From Lachnospiraceae bacterium A4 (lineage in GTDB: Bacteria > Bacillota > Clostridia > Lachnospirales > Lachnospiraceae), in NCBI GenBank assembly GCA_000403215.2, contig KE159560.1, positions 62,001-126,000 on the forward strand: a stretch of DNA of 64,000 nucleotides, in the 5' to 3' direction. Position 1 is the first letter of the stretch. The number at the start of each line of letters is the position of its first letter. Made by a program: the position numbers and the translations under genes. Shown here piece by piece: positions 8,621-17,064 of this stretch. Below the pieces are notes generated by a model. The model was not told the DNA's origin. It saw nothing but the letters and a program-made list of their open reading frames with translations, and did no database searches.

Positions 8621-10309
8621 ATGGGAACTATGATCAAGGTATCATCACTTAAAATCGAACTTAAAATCAGCTTAAAAAATAGGCTAAACGAAACAAAAAC
8701 ACCAGCCCGTCTGACCTTGCAGGACATATTAGACAGCAAAGAAACCCTCACGAAGAAAGCTGCAAAGCTGCTTGGCGTGAAACCGGAGGATATATCTTCG
8801 CTTCAAATCCTGAAGCATTCCATAGATGCCAGAAAGAAGCCGCAGCTTTTTCAGGTATATACATTGGGAATTACGTTAGAAAATCATAAATTAGAGGAAA
8901 AGACCGTAAAGCGCTGCAACAACAAACAGGTTACAGTCCAGTCACAGCAGCCATATACGTTTCCGCCATCAGGCAAAGCGAAGCTGCCTTATCGTCCGGT
9001 CGTGATTGGCACAGGACCTGCCGGGCTGTTCTGCGGATATATGCTGGCGAAGCATGGCTATCAGCCAATTTTGTTAGAGCGCGGTTTTGATGTGGAAACC
9101 CGCTCAAAAGATGTGGAGGCATATTGGCATGGCGGCAGCCTCAATCCTGAGTCCAATGTACAGTTTGGCGAGGGCGGCGCTGGTACTTTTTCCGATGGAA
9201 AGCTCAATACGCTTGTGAAGGACAAGTACGGCAGAAACGGGGAAGTACTTCGGATTTTTACAGAATTTGGCGCGCCAGCGCACATTTTATATGAGAGCAA
9301 ACCGCATATCGGGACAGATATCTTGAAACAGGTGGTTGTCGGAATGCGCAATTTTATTATAGAAAATGGCGGTGAGGTGCGCTTTGGGGCAAAGGTGACA
9401 GGGCTTAGGGTAAACGATGGCGCGCTGTGCGGGGTTGAAGTCAATCATTGCGAACAGCTTCAGACCACGAGGGCAGTGCTGGCAATCGGACACAGTGCCA
9501 GAGACACGTTTACATACCTGAATGCGCTTCATGTGCCGATGGAAGCAAAAGCTTTTGCAGTTGGAATGCGGGCAGAGCATTCACAGCACAGAATCAATGC
9601 CTGTATGTATGGCGAGGAACAAGGTGACTGGCTGCCAGCGGCGCCGTACAAACTGACAGCGCAGACCAGCACAGGGCGCGGTGTCTATTCATTCTGCATG
9701 TGCCCGGGCGGCTTTGTCGTCGATGCCTCGAGCGAGCCGGGACAGATTACCGTGAACGGCATGAGTTATGCAGACAGGGGCGGCATTCATGCAAACAGCG
9801 CCATTATCGTACAGGTAACGCCAGAAGATTTCGGGACAGACGGACCGCTTGCCGGCGTCGCATTTCAGCGGGCGCTCGAGAAAACGGCATACAAGCTTGG
9901 TAACGGCAAAGTTCCTGTGCAGTACTATGGAGATTTTGTGCAAAACAGACCGTCCCAGCCACAGACTGACCGCGAAAAACCCTGTATCAAAGGGACTTAT
10001 GAGCTGACGAATCTGAGAGGACTGCTGCCGCCCGCGTGTGAGACTGCATTTTTGGAAGCAATGGGGCAGTTTGACAGGACAATCCCCGGTTTTGCGGCGG
10101 AGGACACCATCTTGTCAGGAATCGAGAGCAGGACTTCCTCACCAGTGCGGATTCACCGAGATGAGACACTGCAAAGCCCCGCAATAAAGGGCTTATATCC
10201 ATGTGGTGAGGGCGCTGGATACGCGGGCGGCATTACCTCGGCGGCGATGGACGGAATCTTAGTTGCAGAGAATCTCGCACGGGAGTTCGAGCCATTTCAA
10301 AAAAATTAA
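8621..10309 (+). CDS. FAD-dependent dehydrogenase of the COG2509 type
   Basis: A cytoplasmic flavoprotein of about 560 residues. After an N-terminal about 110-residue domain comes the FAD-binding motif VIGTGPAGLFCGYMLAKHG. Further family blocks are FGEGGAGTFSDGKLNT, FCMCPGGFVVDASSE and the C-terminal GEGAGYAGGITSAAMDG. Members are annotated as NAD(FAD)-utilizing dehydrogenases and their substrate is unknown. ATG 8621 follows AAGGGGAA closely; ATG 8630 is an equally plausible start. An upstream in-frame ATG at 8543 would begin translation inside the palindrome's right arm and is rejected. A second oxidoreductase precedes it but belongs to a different family. Confidence 0.85.
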   Translation: MGTMIKVSSLKIELKISLKNRLNETKTPARLTLQDILDSKETLTKKAAKLLGVKPEDISSLQILKHSIDARKKPQLFQVYTLGITLENHKLEEKTVKRCNNKQVTVQSQQPYTFPPSGKAKLPYRPVVIGTGPAGLFCGYMLAKHGYQPILLERGFDVETRSKDVEAYWHGGSLNPESNVQFGEGGAGTFSDGKLNTLVKDKYGRNGEVLRIFTEFGAPAHILYESKPHIGTDILKQVVVGMRNFIIENGGEVRFGAKVTGLRVNDGALCGVEVNHCEQLQTTRAVLAIGHSARDTFTYLNALHVPMEAKAFAVGMRAEHSQHRINACMYGEEQGDWLPAAPYKLTAQTSTGRGVYSFCMCPGGFVVDASSEPGQITVNGMSYADRGGIHANSAIIVQVTPEDFGTDGPLAGVAFQRALEKTAYKLGNGKVPVQYYGDFVQNRPSQPQTDREKPCIKGTYELTNLRGLLPPACETAFLEAMGQFDRTIPGFAAEDTILSGIESRTSSPVRIHRDETLQSPAIKGLYPCGEGAGYAGGITSAAMDGILVAENLAREFEPFQKN

Positions 10310-10397
10310 GAAAGTCTTATGATAAAAGCTGGACTTATGACAAAAATAGACTTAAAATGAAAAGGATTATCAAATAAATATACGGAGGCAGAATACA

Positions 10398-11252
10398 GTG
10401 GAAGAGTTGCGCGCGAAATTAAAGGACAAGAAAAGAGTGGTGGTAAAAATTGGTTCCTCCTCTTTGCAGCATTCAGAGACAGGAGACCTTGATTACACGA
10501 AGATGGACATACTGGTGCGGGAGTTGTGCAATATCCGAAATCAGGGAAAAGATGTGATCCTAGTAACATCTGGTGCGATTGGCTGCGGCAGAAAGTCATT
10601 GCAGATCAAGCCGCCGCTTACGATTGCACAGAAGCAGGCGTGCGCGGCAATTGGACAGGCAAGGCTGATGACGACCTACCAGCGGATTTTCTCGGAGTAC
10701 AGCCATCAGGCAGCGCAGATTCTGCTCACCAGAAATACAATTGAGGCGGATTTAAACCGCCGCAATGCACAGAACACCTTTAACGAGCTGCTCGCGATGG
10801 AAGTGATTCCTGTCGTGAATGAGAATGACACGATCTCGACCTTTGAGGTGGAGGACGTGATTGGCGACAATGACACGCTCTCCGCGGTGGTCACAGCGCT
10901 CACAGGCGCAGATTTACTGATTTTGCTGTCGGATATCGACGGGCTGTACACAGATGACCCGCGGCAGAATCCAGACGCAGCGTTTATCGCGCAGGTGGAC
11001 GAGATCACAGAAGCGCTGCTCAAGATGGGCAAGGCATCAACCGGAAGCAGCGTCGGCACCGGAGGAATGGAGACCAAGCTCACGGCAGCGCAGATTGCGA
11101 CATACTCAGGTGCGGATATGGTCATTGCAAACGGCAGCGATGTGCGTGTGATTCACCGCATTATGGAGGGCAGAAATTACGGTACGATCTTCAAGGCAAA
11201 TCCCGATGAAAAATTTAATTTTACCGATTTCATAGATAATCTGCACCGTTAA
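10398..11252 (+). CDS. proB: Glutamate 5-kinase
   Basis: ProB phosphorylates glutamate with ATP, the first step of proline synthesis. The 284-residue protein has the amino-acid-kinase motifs VVKIGSSSL near the N-terminus, SGAIGCG, NENDTISTFE, and GTGGMETKLTAA near the end. It consists of the kinase domain alone; the C-terminal PUA domain found in enterobacterial ProB (about 367 residues) is absent, as is common in some lineages. The start is GTG at 10398 with GGAGG at 10384-10388. Its partner proA lies 3.4 kb downstream rather than adjacent. Confidence 0.95.
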   Translation: MEELRAKLKDKKRVVVKIGSSSLQHSETGDLDYTKMDILVRELCNIRNQGKDVILVTSGAIGCGRKSLQIKPPLTIAQKQACAAIGQARLMTTYQRIFSEYSHQAAQILLTRNTIEADLNRRNAQNTFNELLAMEVIPVVNENDTISTFEVEDVIGDNDTLSAVVTALTGADLLILLSDIDGLYTDDPRQNPDAAFIAQVDEITEALLKMGKASTGSSVGTGGMETKLTAAQIATYSGADMVIANGSDVRVIHRIMEGRNYGTIFKANPDEKFNFTDFIDNLHR

Positions 11253-11324
11253 CCAGCACAAAAGGGAAGGACAATAAGGAGGAGAAAAGAAATAAAGCAG
11301 GAAATAAAGGATACAATACATAAG

Positions 11325-12869
11325 GTGAAAAAGACCAGTGTGCGGAGTATCGTCACAGGACGGATTGTCTCCATTCTGCCAGTGGTGTTTTTACAGGGGC
11401 TGATCATCTACGCCTTGGCGAGATGGCTTGTGCCGTTTGCGACACTGTTTTACAGTGTTCTGTCTGTTCTGTCCGCGCTGTTTGTCCTGTTTCTCATCTC
11501 GAAAAGGGACGAGGGCGCCTACAAGATGCTGTGGCTTTTGGTGATGTTTGTCGCGCCGCTGCCGGGAGCGCTGATGTATCTGCTCTACGGAAACAAACGG
11601 ACAGGAAAAGCGCTGGAAAAGCGGTTAAAGGCAGTAAACGGCAGCCTTCCCATCACCTTGGCGGAGGACGCGGACGTCCAGCGCCAGTTAGCGCAGGAGG
11701 ACAAGCGGGTTGCACAAACTTTTGCTTATGTGAAACAGATTACAGGTTTTCCCGTACTGAGAAACACCTCCGCGCAGTATTACCCGGTTGGAGAACTCTT
11801 GTTTGAACAGATGCTGTCTGCCTTGAAGGAGGCAAAGCGGTATGTGTTTATTGAGTACTTTATCATTCAGGAGGGCGTTCTGTGGCAGTCCATGGTCAAT
11901 ATCATGGAACAGAAAGTGCAGGAGGGCGTCGATATCCGCGTGCTGTACGACGATATCGGCAGCATTGGCACTTTTTCCCACAAGAACCGTGCCTCTCTCT
12001 TGAAAAAGGGCATTAAATGTGAAAAATTTAACCCGATGATTGTGCTGAGCGGGGCATTAAATAACAGAGACCACCGCAAAATAATGGTGGTGGACGGCGT
12101 TGTGGCATTTAGCGGCGGTATCAATCTGGCAGATGAGTATATCAATGAGGAGCACCCATTTGGACATTGGAAAGATGTTGGCTTCAAAATCACAGGCGAC
12201 GCGATTAGAAGCTATGCCTATATGTTTATAGAATTTTGGAATGCCTCTTCTTTTGACCAGATTACAACAGAATTAATCAGAAAAGATTATGATCAAATAC
12301 AGATACAGCGCGCGGAACACTTTGACGGTTATGTACAGCCGTACTATGATTCGCCAAACAGGGAGGAGGCTGCCAGCAACAATCTTTTTATAGACCTGCT
12401 TAGCCAGTCAAAAGATTATGCGTGGTTCTACACGCCGTACTTGCTGCTGGGCGACAGGCTGCGCGACGCGTTTGTACATGCTGCAAAACGCGGTGTCGAT
12501 GTGCGGATTATCATGCCCGGAATCCCGGATAAGAAGGTGGTGTACCGCATGTCGAGAAGCTATTACCGCGACCTTTTGCAAGCGGGAGTGCGGATTTTTG
12601 AGTACACACCGGGCTTTGTCCACGCCAAGGCAAGTCTTGTCGATGACTGCATCGGCTCTGTCGGAACGGTGAATCTGGATTACAGAAGCCTGTATCTGCA
12701 CTATGAATGCAATGCATTATTTTACAAGGCTTCGCTGCTTACGGACTTGAAAAAAGATTTGGAAGCCTCGATGGAGGCCAGCAGGGAGCGTACTATGCAG
12801 GAGGAGAGCAAAGGCTTGGTGCACAATATTATTGACGGGGTACTGCGTATCTTTGCACCGCTGGTATAG
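11325..12869 (+). CDS. cls: Cardiolipin synthase (phospholipase D family)
   Basis: This 514-residue membrane protein has two N-terminal hydrophobic segments (within residues 10-75) followed by the PLDNc region. There are two PLD-type H-x-K-x4-D motifs: DHRKIMVVDG at about residue 246 and VHAKASLVDD at about 428. The enzyme condenses phosphatidylglycerol molecules into cardiolipin at the membrane. The GTG start at 11325 is the best available, although the ribosome site (AAAGG, about 11306-11310) is rather distant. It stands between proB and nfo, with short gaps on both sides. Confidence 0.92.
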   Translation: MKKTSVRSIVTGRIVSILPVVFLQGLIIYALARWLVPFATLFYSVLSVLSALFVLFLISKRDEGAYKMLWLLVMFVAPLPGALMYLLYGNKRTGKALEKRLKAVNGSLPITLAEDADVQRQLAQEDKRVAQTFAYVKQITGFPVLRNTSAQYYPVGELLFEQMLSALKEAKRYVFIEYFIIQEGVLWQSMVNIMEQKVQEGVDIRVLYDDIGSIGTFSHKNRASLLKKGIKCEKFNPMIVLSGALNNRDHRKIMVVDGVVAFSGGINLADEYINEEHPFGHWKDVGFKITGDAIRSYAYMFIEFWNASSFDQITTELIRKDYDQIQIQRAEHFDGYVQPYYDSPNREEAASNNLFIDLLSQSKDYAWFYTPYLLLGDRLRDAFVHAAKRGVDVRIIMPGIPDKKVVYRMSRSYYRDLLQAGVRIFEYTPGFVHAKASLVDDCIGSVGTVNLDYRSLYLHYECNALFYKASLLTDLKKDLEASMEASRERTMQEESKGLVHNIIDGVLRIFAPLV

Positions 12870-12912
12870 CGGTATTAGCTGTATTTTATATAGAGAAAGG
12901 AATGTTAGATTC

Positions 12913-13734
12913 ATGTTTATCGGAAATCATCTGTCCTCGGCGGACGGATATGAGATTATGGGAAAGGAAGCGCTGAAGTTAGGCGGCAATACCTTTGCTT
13001 TTTTTACAAGAAATCCAAGAGGCGGCGCGGTGAAGGCGCATGACCCTGAGGACGCGGCGAGACTGTGCAGACTGATGGAGGAACATCATTTCGGCAAGCT
13101 GGTCGCCCATGCGCCCTACACATTGAATGTGTGTTCTGACAAGGAGAAAATCCGCAAGTTTTCTAGGGAGGCGATGGCTGAGGATATAAGACGCATGGAA
13201 TACCTTCCCGGCAACTACTATAATTTCCATCCCGGCTCGCATGTCGGACAGGGAACAGATGTGGCGATTCCTGTCATTGCGGAGGCGATCAACTATGCCG
13301 TAAAGCCAGAGTACACCACGACAGTTTTGTTAGAGACGATGGCAGGAAAGGGTTCGGAGGTCGGCAGAACCTTTGAGGAGCTGCGCGCGATTATAGACCT
13401 CGTAGCATGTCCGGACAGGGTGGGCGTGTGCTTTGACACCTGTCATGTATGGGACGGCGGGTATGATATTGCCGGCAATCTGGAGGGCGTGTTAAAAACG
13501 TTTGACGACATCATCGGACTTGAACGGCTCAAGGCGGTGCACTTTAATGACAGCATGAATGTGTGCGGTGCCCATAAAGACCGGCATCAGAAGATTGGTG
13601 AGGGTGAAATCGGCATAGAGGCATTAAAGGCAGTGGCAAAGCACCCGCTGCTCAAAGACAAGCCGTTTATACTGGAGACGCCAAATGACGATGAGGGATA
13701 TATCAAAGAGATTGCCATGGTTCGAAGCTGGTAG
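12913..13734 (+). CDS. nfo: Deoxyribonuclease IV (AP endonuclease)
   Basis: The 273-residue protein belongs to the AP endonuclease 2 (xylose-isomerase-like TIM barrel) family, which cleaves DNA 5' to abasic sites in base excision repair. Zinc-ligand blocks are visible in order: NFHPGSHVGQG, LLETMAGKGSEVG, GVCFDTCHVWDGGYD, HFNDSMN and the late FILETPND. The start is ATG 12913 with AAAGG ending 12 bases upstream; the open frame continues upstream, but that extension overlaps the end of cls and lacks a ribosome site. Confidence 0.95.
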   Translation: MFIGNHLSSADGYEIMGKEALKLGGNTFAFFTRNPRGGAVKAHDPEDAARLCRLMEEHHFGKLVAHAPYTLNVCSDKEKIRKFSREAMAEDIRRMEYLPGNYYNFHPGSHVGQGTDVAIPVIAEAINYAVKPEYTTTVLLETMAGKGSEVGRTFEELRAIIDLVACPDRVGVCFDTCHVWDGGYDIAGNLEGVLKTFDDIIGLERLKAVHFNDSMNVCGAHKDRHQKIGEGEIGIEALKAVAKHPLLKDKPFILETPNDDEGYIKEIAMVRSW

Positions 13735-13795
13735 GTAAGCTATTATTTCATTTTTTCGAAAATAGATGTTGCAAAGGGTATGGCTGGGGGTTAAT

Positions 13796-14032
13796 ATGAA
13801 TATAGAGGAAAAAATAAAGCGTATCAACGAACTGTATCACAAATCGCAGGCAGAGAGCCTCACAGAAGAAGAACGGGCTGAACAGGCTGCGCTGCGTGCG
13901 GAATATGTGGCAAATGTGCGCGCAAATCTGAGGGGGCAATTAGATAACATATCCATCAAGGAAAAAGATGGCAGTATCACAAACCTCGGTGAACAGCGCG
14001 CAAGACGGACAGATGAACGCAAGATAGAATGA
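13796..14032 (+). CDS. DUF896 (YnzC-like) small protein
   Basis: A 78-residue, strongly charged helical protein starting MNIEEKIKRINELYHKSQ. It carries the DUF896/UPF0291 features: a helical pair separated by LTEEE, then ALRAEYVANVRANLRGQL. In Bacillus the relative YnzC is small, cytoplasmic, and under LexA control; its function is unknown. ATG 13796 has GGGGG five bases upstream, whereas an earlier in-frame TTG at 13766 has no site. The next gene follows after 16 bases. Confidence 0.88.
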   Translation: MNIEEKIKRINELYHKSQAESLTEEERAEQAALRAEYVANVRANLRGQLDNISIKEKDGSITNLGEQRARRTDERKIE

Positions 14033-14048
14033 ACCACGGAGTGAGGAA

Positions 14049-14630
14049 ATGGAAACCAAAGCAGAGATCAGGAAACGAATACTTGAGGTTCGGAAGGGGC
14101 TAAGTGACGAGGAGATTGCAGCCAAGAGCGAGGCGATTATACAAAAGGTAATCAAGACGCCAGAGTACAGGGAGGCAGACAATGTCTTACTGTATGCAGA
14201 CTATTGCAGGGAAGTCATGACACGCGGGATTTTTGAGGATGCCCTTCTTCACCGGAAAAGGATTTATTTCCCGCGCGTGGACAAGATGACAAACACGATG
14301 GAATTTTATCAGGTAATCTCGATCAGGCAGCTTGAGCGGGGCTATATGGATATCTTAGAGCCGAGAGAGGATTTGAGAGTCCGCTATAGGTTTCAGCCAA
14401 AAGAGGACACGCTTGCAGTCCTGCCGGGGGTGGCGTTTGATACATCTGGCTACCGCATCGGGTATGGAAAGGGTTTTTATGACCGGTATCTTGCAAACAA
14501 TCGTCAGATTTCGACGATGGCGCTGGCGTTTGCCTGCCAGATTGTCGATGAAATCCCGCGGGACATACATGATATCAAGATGGACAAAATTGTGACGGAG
14601 GAGATTATCTATTCGTTCTTGAGAATATAA
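14049..14630 (+). CDS. 5-formyltetrahydrofolate cyclo-ligase
   Basis: The 193-residue protein shows the family's basic N-terminus (EIRKRILEVRKGL) and the ATP/folate-binding motif GYRIGYGKGFYDRYL near residue 135. The enzyme converts 5-formyl-THF to 5,10-methenyl-THF using ATP, recycling an inhibitory folate in the one-carbon pool. The start ATG is preceded by GGAGTGAGG. It stands in the tight run nfo/DUF896/cyclo-ligase/proA, probably one operon. Confidence 0.93.
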   Translation: METKAEIRKRILEVRKGLSDEEIAAKSEAIIQKVIKTPEYREADNVLLYADYCREVMTRGIFEDALLHRKRIYFPRVDKMTNTMEFYQVISIRQLERGYMDILEPREDLRVRYRFQPKEDTLAVLPGVAFDTSGYRIGYGKGFYDRYLANNRQISTMALAFACQIVDEIPRDIHDIKMDKIVTEEIIYSFLRI

Positions 14631-14664
14631 AATTGTGGATAAAACACCAGAATGGAGACAGGTT

Positions 14665-15945
14665 ATGACAATAAAGGAAAAAGCGGCGGCGATGAAGCTT
14701 GACAGTACCCTGATGGCATCGAAGCCCGCTGAGATGAGAAATCGCGCGCTGTCGGCAATTATAAAGGCACTACAGGAGAATCAGGCGGAGATTTTTCGTG
14801 CAAATGAGCAGGATTTGGCAGAGGCAGCGGCAAATAACGTGCCAGAGGCAGTTGTAAAGCGGCTGAAATTTACACCGCAAAAGCTTTCTGACGCAATAAA
14901 AGGGATTGAAAATCTGATTGCCATGCCAGATAAAGTCTATGAGACACAGCTTGTAAGAGAGCTTGATGAGGGGTTGACGCTTGTGCGTGAAAGCTGCCCG
15001 ATCGGCGTGATCGGCGTCATCTTTGAGGCGCGGCCGGACGCGATGGTACAGATTGCCAGCCTGTGCATCAAAAGCGGCAACTGTGCGATCTTAAAGGGCG
15101 GAAGTGAGACAAAGCACACCAATAAAATATTATTTTCACTGATTGCGCAGTCTGCCATACAAAGCGGATTGCCGGAGAACTGTCTCTTTCAGGCAGAACA
15201 GCGCGATGAAATTTCAGCGCTGCTGTCATGCCATGAGTCCGTTGATTTATTGATACCGAGAGGTTCGAACGCCTTTGTGCAATATATTATGGATCATACA
15301 AAGATTCCTGTCATGGGACACGCGGACGGCATCTGTCATATCTATGTGGACAAAGCGTTTGATATTGACAAGGCGGTGCCTGTACTCATTGATGCCAAGA
15401 CACAGTATACAGCCGCCTGCAATGCAGTGGAGACGCTTCTGGTGCACAAGGACGCTGTAGAGCGCCTGATGCCGCGGCTAAGCCAAGCATTGAAGGAACA
15501 TCATGTTGAACTGCGCGCCACTGCCGACATTGCCAGCCAGTATGACAGCATACAGGCGACAGAGGAGGATTTTGAGACAGAGTATCTTGATTTGATACTC
15601 TCTGCAAAGACCGTTGAGAGCATTGATGAGGCTGTCATACATATTAACAAATACGGTTCCCACCATACAGACTGCATTATCACGGAAGATCAGACAGCGG
15701 CAGAATATTTTATGCGAATGGTGGATTCTGCGGGTGTATACCAGAACTGCTCGACGCGCTTTGCAGACGGCTTCCGCTATGGATTTGGCGCGGAGGTGGG
15801 CATCAGCACCGGCAAACTCCACGCAAGGGGACCTGTGGGCATCGAGGGACTGCTGACCTACAAATACAAACTCTACGGAAACGGTCAGATTGTCGCAGAC
15901 TACGCTTCTGGAATAAAAGAATTTCATTTTAAAGATTGTATGTGA
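14665..15945 (+). CDS. proA: Gamma-glutamyl phosphate reductase
   Basis: ProA reduces gamma-glutamyl phosphate to glutamate semialdehyde with NADPH, the second step of proline synthesis. The aldehyde-dehydrogenase fold is evident, with the catalytic Cys in TAACNAVETLL (about residue 255) and family blocks GVIGVIFEARPDA, ILKGGSET, and CSTRFADGFRYGFGAEVG. I use ATG 14665, which has GGAG at 14654-14657; a GTG at 14635 would add ten residues without a site. The protein is full-length at 426 residues. Confidence 0.95.
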   Translation: MTIKEKAAAMKLDSTLMASKPAEMRNRALSAIIKALQENQAEIFRANEQDLAEAAANNVPEAVVKRLKFTPQKLSDAIKGIENLIAMPDKVYETQLVRELDEGLTLVRESCPIGVIGVIFEARPDAMVQIASLCIKSGNCAILKGGSETKHTNKILFSLIAQSAIQSGLPENCLFQAEQRDEISALLSCHESVDLLIPRGSNAFVQYIMDHTKIPVMGHADGICHIYVDKAFDIDKAVPVLIDAKTQYTAACNAVETLLVHKDAVERLMPRLSQALKEHHVELRATADIASQYDSIQATEEDFETEYLDLILSAKTVESIDEAVIHINKYGSHHTDCIITEDQTAAEYFMRMVDSAGVYQNCSTRFADGFRYGFGAEVGISTGKLHARGPVGIEGLLTYKYKLYGNGQIVADYASGIKEFHFKDCM

Positions 15946-15958
15946 TAGGGGGAATACA

Positions 15959-16732
15959 ATGATGAAGAATAAAACATTTCTGCAAAAATGCAAAACTGGA
16001 ATCACGCTGGCTGTGCTGGCAGCAGTGGTGGCATGGGTAAAACCGCCTGCCACGGCGCTTGCCTTCAACGTGACACCGATTCAGATGGTGGAGATGTACG
16101 CAACCTCAGCGACGCCCGTATACGCGGCGCCAGATGTGTATTCACCAGTAGTAGTATATCTGGAACGCTTTACGAATGTGCGCGTTTTTGGCATCACAGA
16201 CAATGGATTTTATCAGGTTGACTTAAATGGAACCTACTATATACCGGGGCCTTTTATGGTGTCACAGATCGAGCCGGCAAAGACAGAGAAGCAGAAGGCG
16301 CTGGACAATTTAGATGATTTTACCGCGGCTTACAGAATGCAGCTTGAGTTCATGGAAAGCTACTGTGAGGATTTTGCCTTAATCGACGTGACAGGCGACG
16401 GCATTCCTGAGATTTTTGATGATGCAGGCAGGGAAATCTATACATATTATGATGAGCGCCCGGTGATGATTTATTATTCAGACTATCCAGTGACGTTTTA
16501 CTATTCCAAGAATGACAACAAACTGATGGGGAAATACACATGGAATAAGAATGAAATCTGGGAGGTTTACAACAAAGATGTCTCCCTGTTGCCATGGGGA
16601 CAGTTCAAGTGTATATCAACCAATGCATCGCCCTACAAGGGACACGCCGTAGCAGTTTCGCGGGAATACAAAAATGATGCGGAGACCAGAGCAGACCTCT
16701 ACAACATTCTGAAAAAGATTTTATCCTTGTAA
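15959..16732 (+). CDS. Secreted protein with SH3-like N-terminal region
   Basis: A 257-residue protein with a typical signal peptide: basic start, hydrophobic LAVLAAVVAW and an Ala-rich cleavage zone near residue 35 (ATALAF). Residues about 45-100 (ATPVYAAPDVYSPVVVYLERFTNV... then NGFYQVDLNGTYY, with positions given in one-letter code) look like a bacterial SH3-type repeat used for cell-wall contact. Further on, DVTGDGIPEIFDD resembles an FG-GAP/dockerin-type calcium loop. No catalytic motif is seen. AGGGGGAA precedes the start. Likely cell-envelope exposed; function unknown. Confidence 0.6.
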   Translation: MMKNKTFLQKCKTGITLAVLAAVVAWVKPPATALAFNVTPIQMVEMYATSATPVYAAPDVYSPVVVYLERFTNVRVFGITDNGFYQVDLNGTYYIPGPFMVSQIEPAKTEKQKALDNLDDFTAAYRMQLEFMESYCEDFALIDVTGDGIPEIFDDAGREIYTYYDERPVMIYYSDYPVTFYYSKNDNKLMGKYTWNKNEIWEVYNKDVSLLPWGQFKCISTNASPYKGHAVAVSREYKNDAETRADLYNILKKILSL

Positions 16733-16750
16733 TATGTAATTTATTTACAG

Positions 16751-16777
16751 AGCGCACCTAACGGGGTGCGCTTTCAT
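16751..16777 (+). terminator. Probable terminator
   Basis: An 8-bp stem AGCGCACC/GGTGCGCT (16751-16758 with 16765-16772) with a 6-base loop is followed by a short, interrupted T-stretch (TTTCAT). It sits 18 bases after the secreted-protein stop. The weak T-run makes efficiency uncertain. Confidence 0.6.
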
Positions 16778-16801
16778 AAAATATGACGAGAAAGGGAAAA
16801 T

Positions 16802-17014
16802 ATGTTTGGTAAAAAGACGGTTCAGAAGGCTTCGTATGACAAAGAAAACCAAATCCCCATACTAAAATGCAGCATTTGTAACGGTGAGCGAGTTGCAGGC
16901 TTTAAGAATATCCACACAGGGAAGTTTGAGGAAGTTATGTTTATCAAAACAGAGCGGGATTTAGAAGAATTTAAGGCAAAATATGGCGTGGAAACAATCG
17001 GGAAAGAGTATTGA
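16802..17014 (+). CDS. Small conserved protein of unknown function
   Basis: A 70-residue protein. It has a CSIC motif at about residues 24-27 (LKCSICNGERVAGFK), then IHTGKFEEVMFIKTERDLEEFKAKYG. Similar short proteins are common in Lachnospiraceae and are sometimes labelled aspartate dehydrogenase, but the chain is far too short for that enzyme and has no dinucleotide fold. The two cysteines could bind a metal; that is inference. GAGAAAGGG precedes the ATG. Confidence 0.6.
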   Translation: MFGKKTVQKASYDKENQIPILKCSICNGERVAGFKNIHTGKFEEVMFIKTERDLEEFKAKYGVETIGKEY

Positions 17015-17064
17015 GGAAAGATTTCATAAAAAAGATTTTGTAATCTGGAAAGGATACAAGGCAC

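Noticed and set aside
13837-14182. Minus-strand frames in the DUF896/cyclo-ligase region
   Set aside because: Serine-rich shadow translations of well-supported plus-strand genes.
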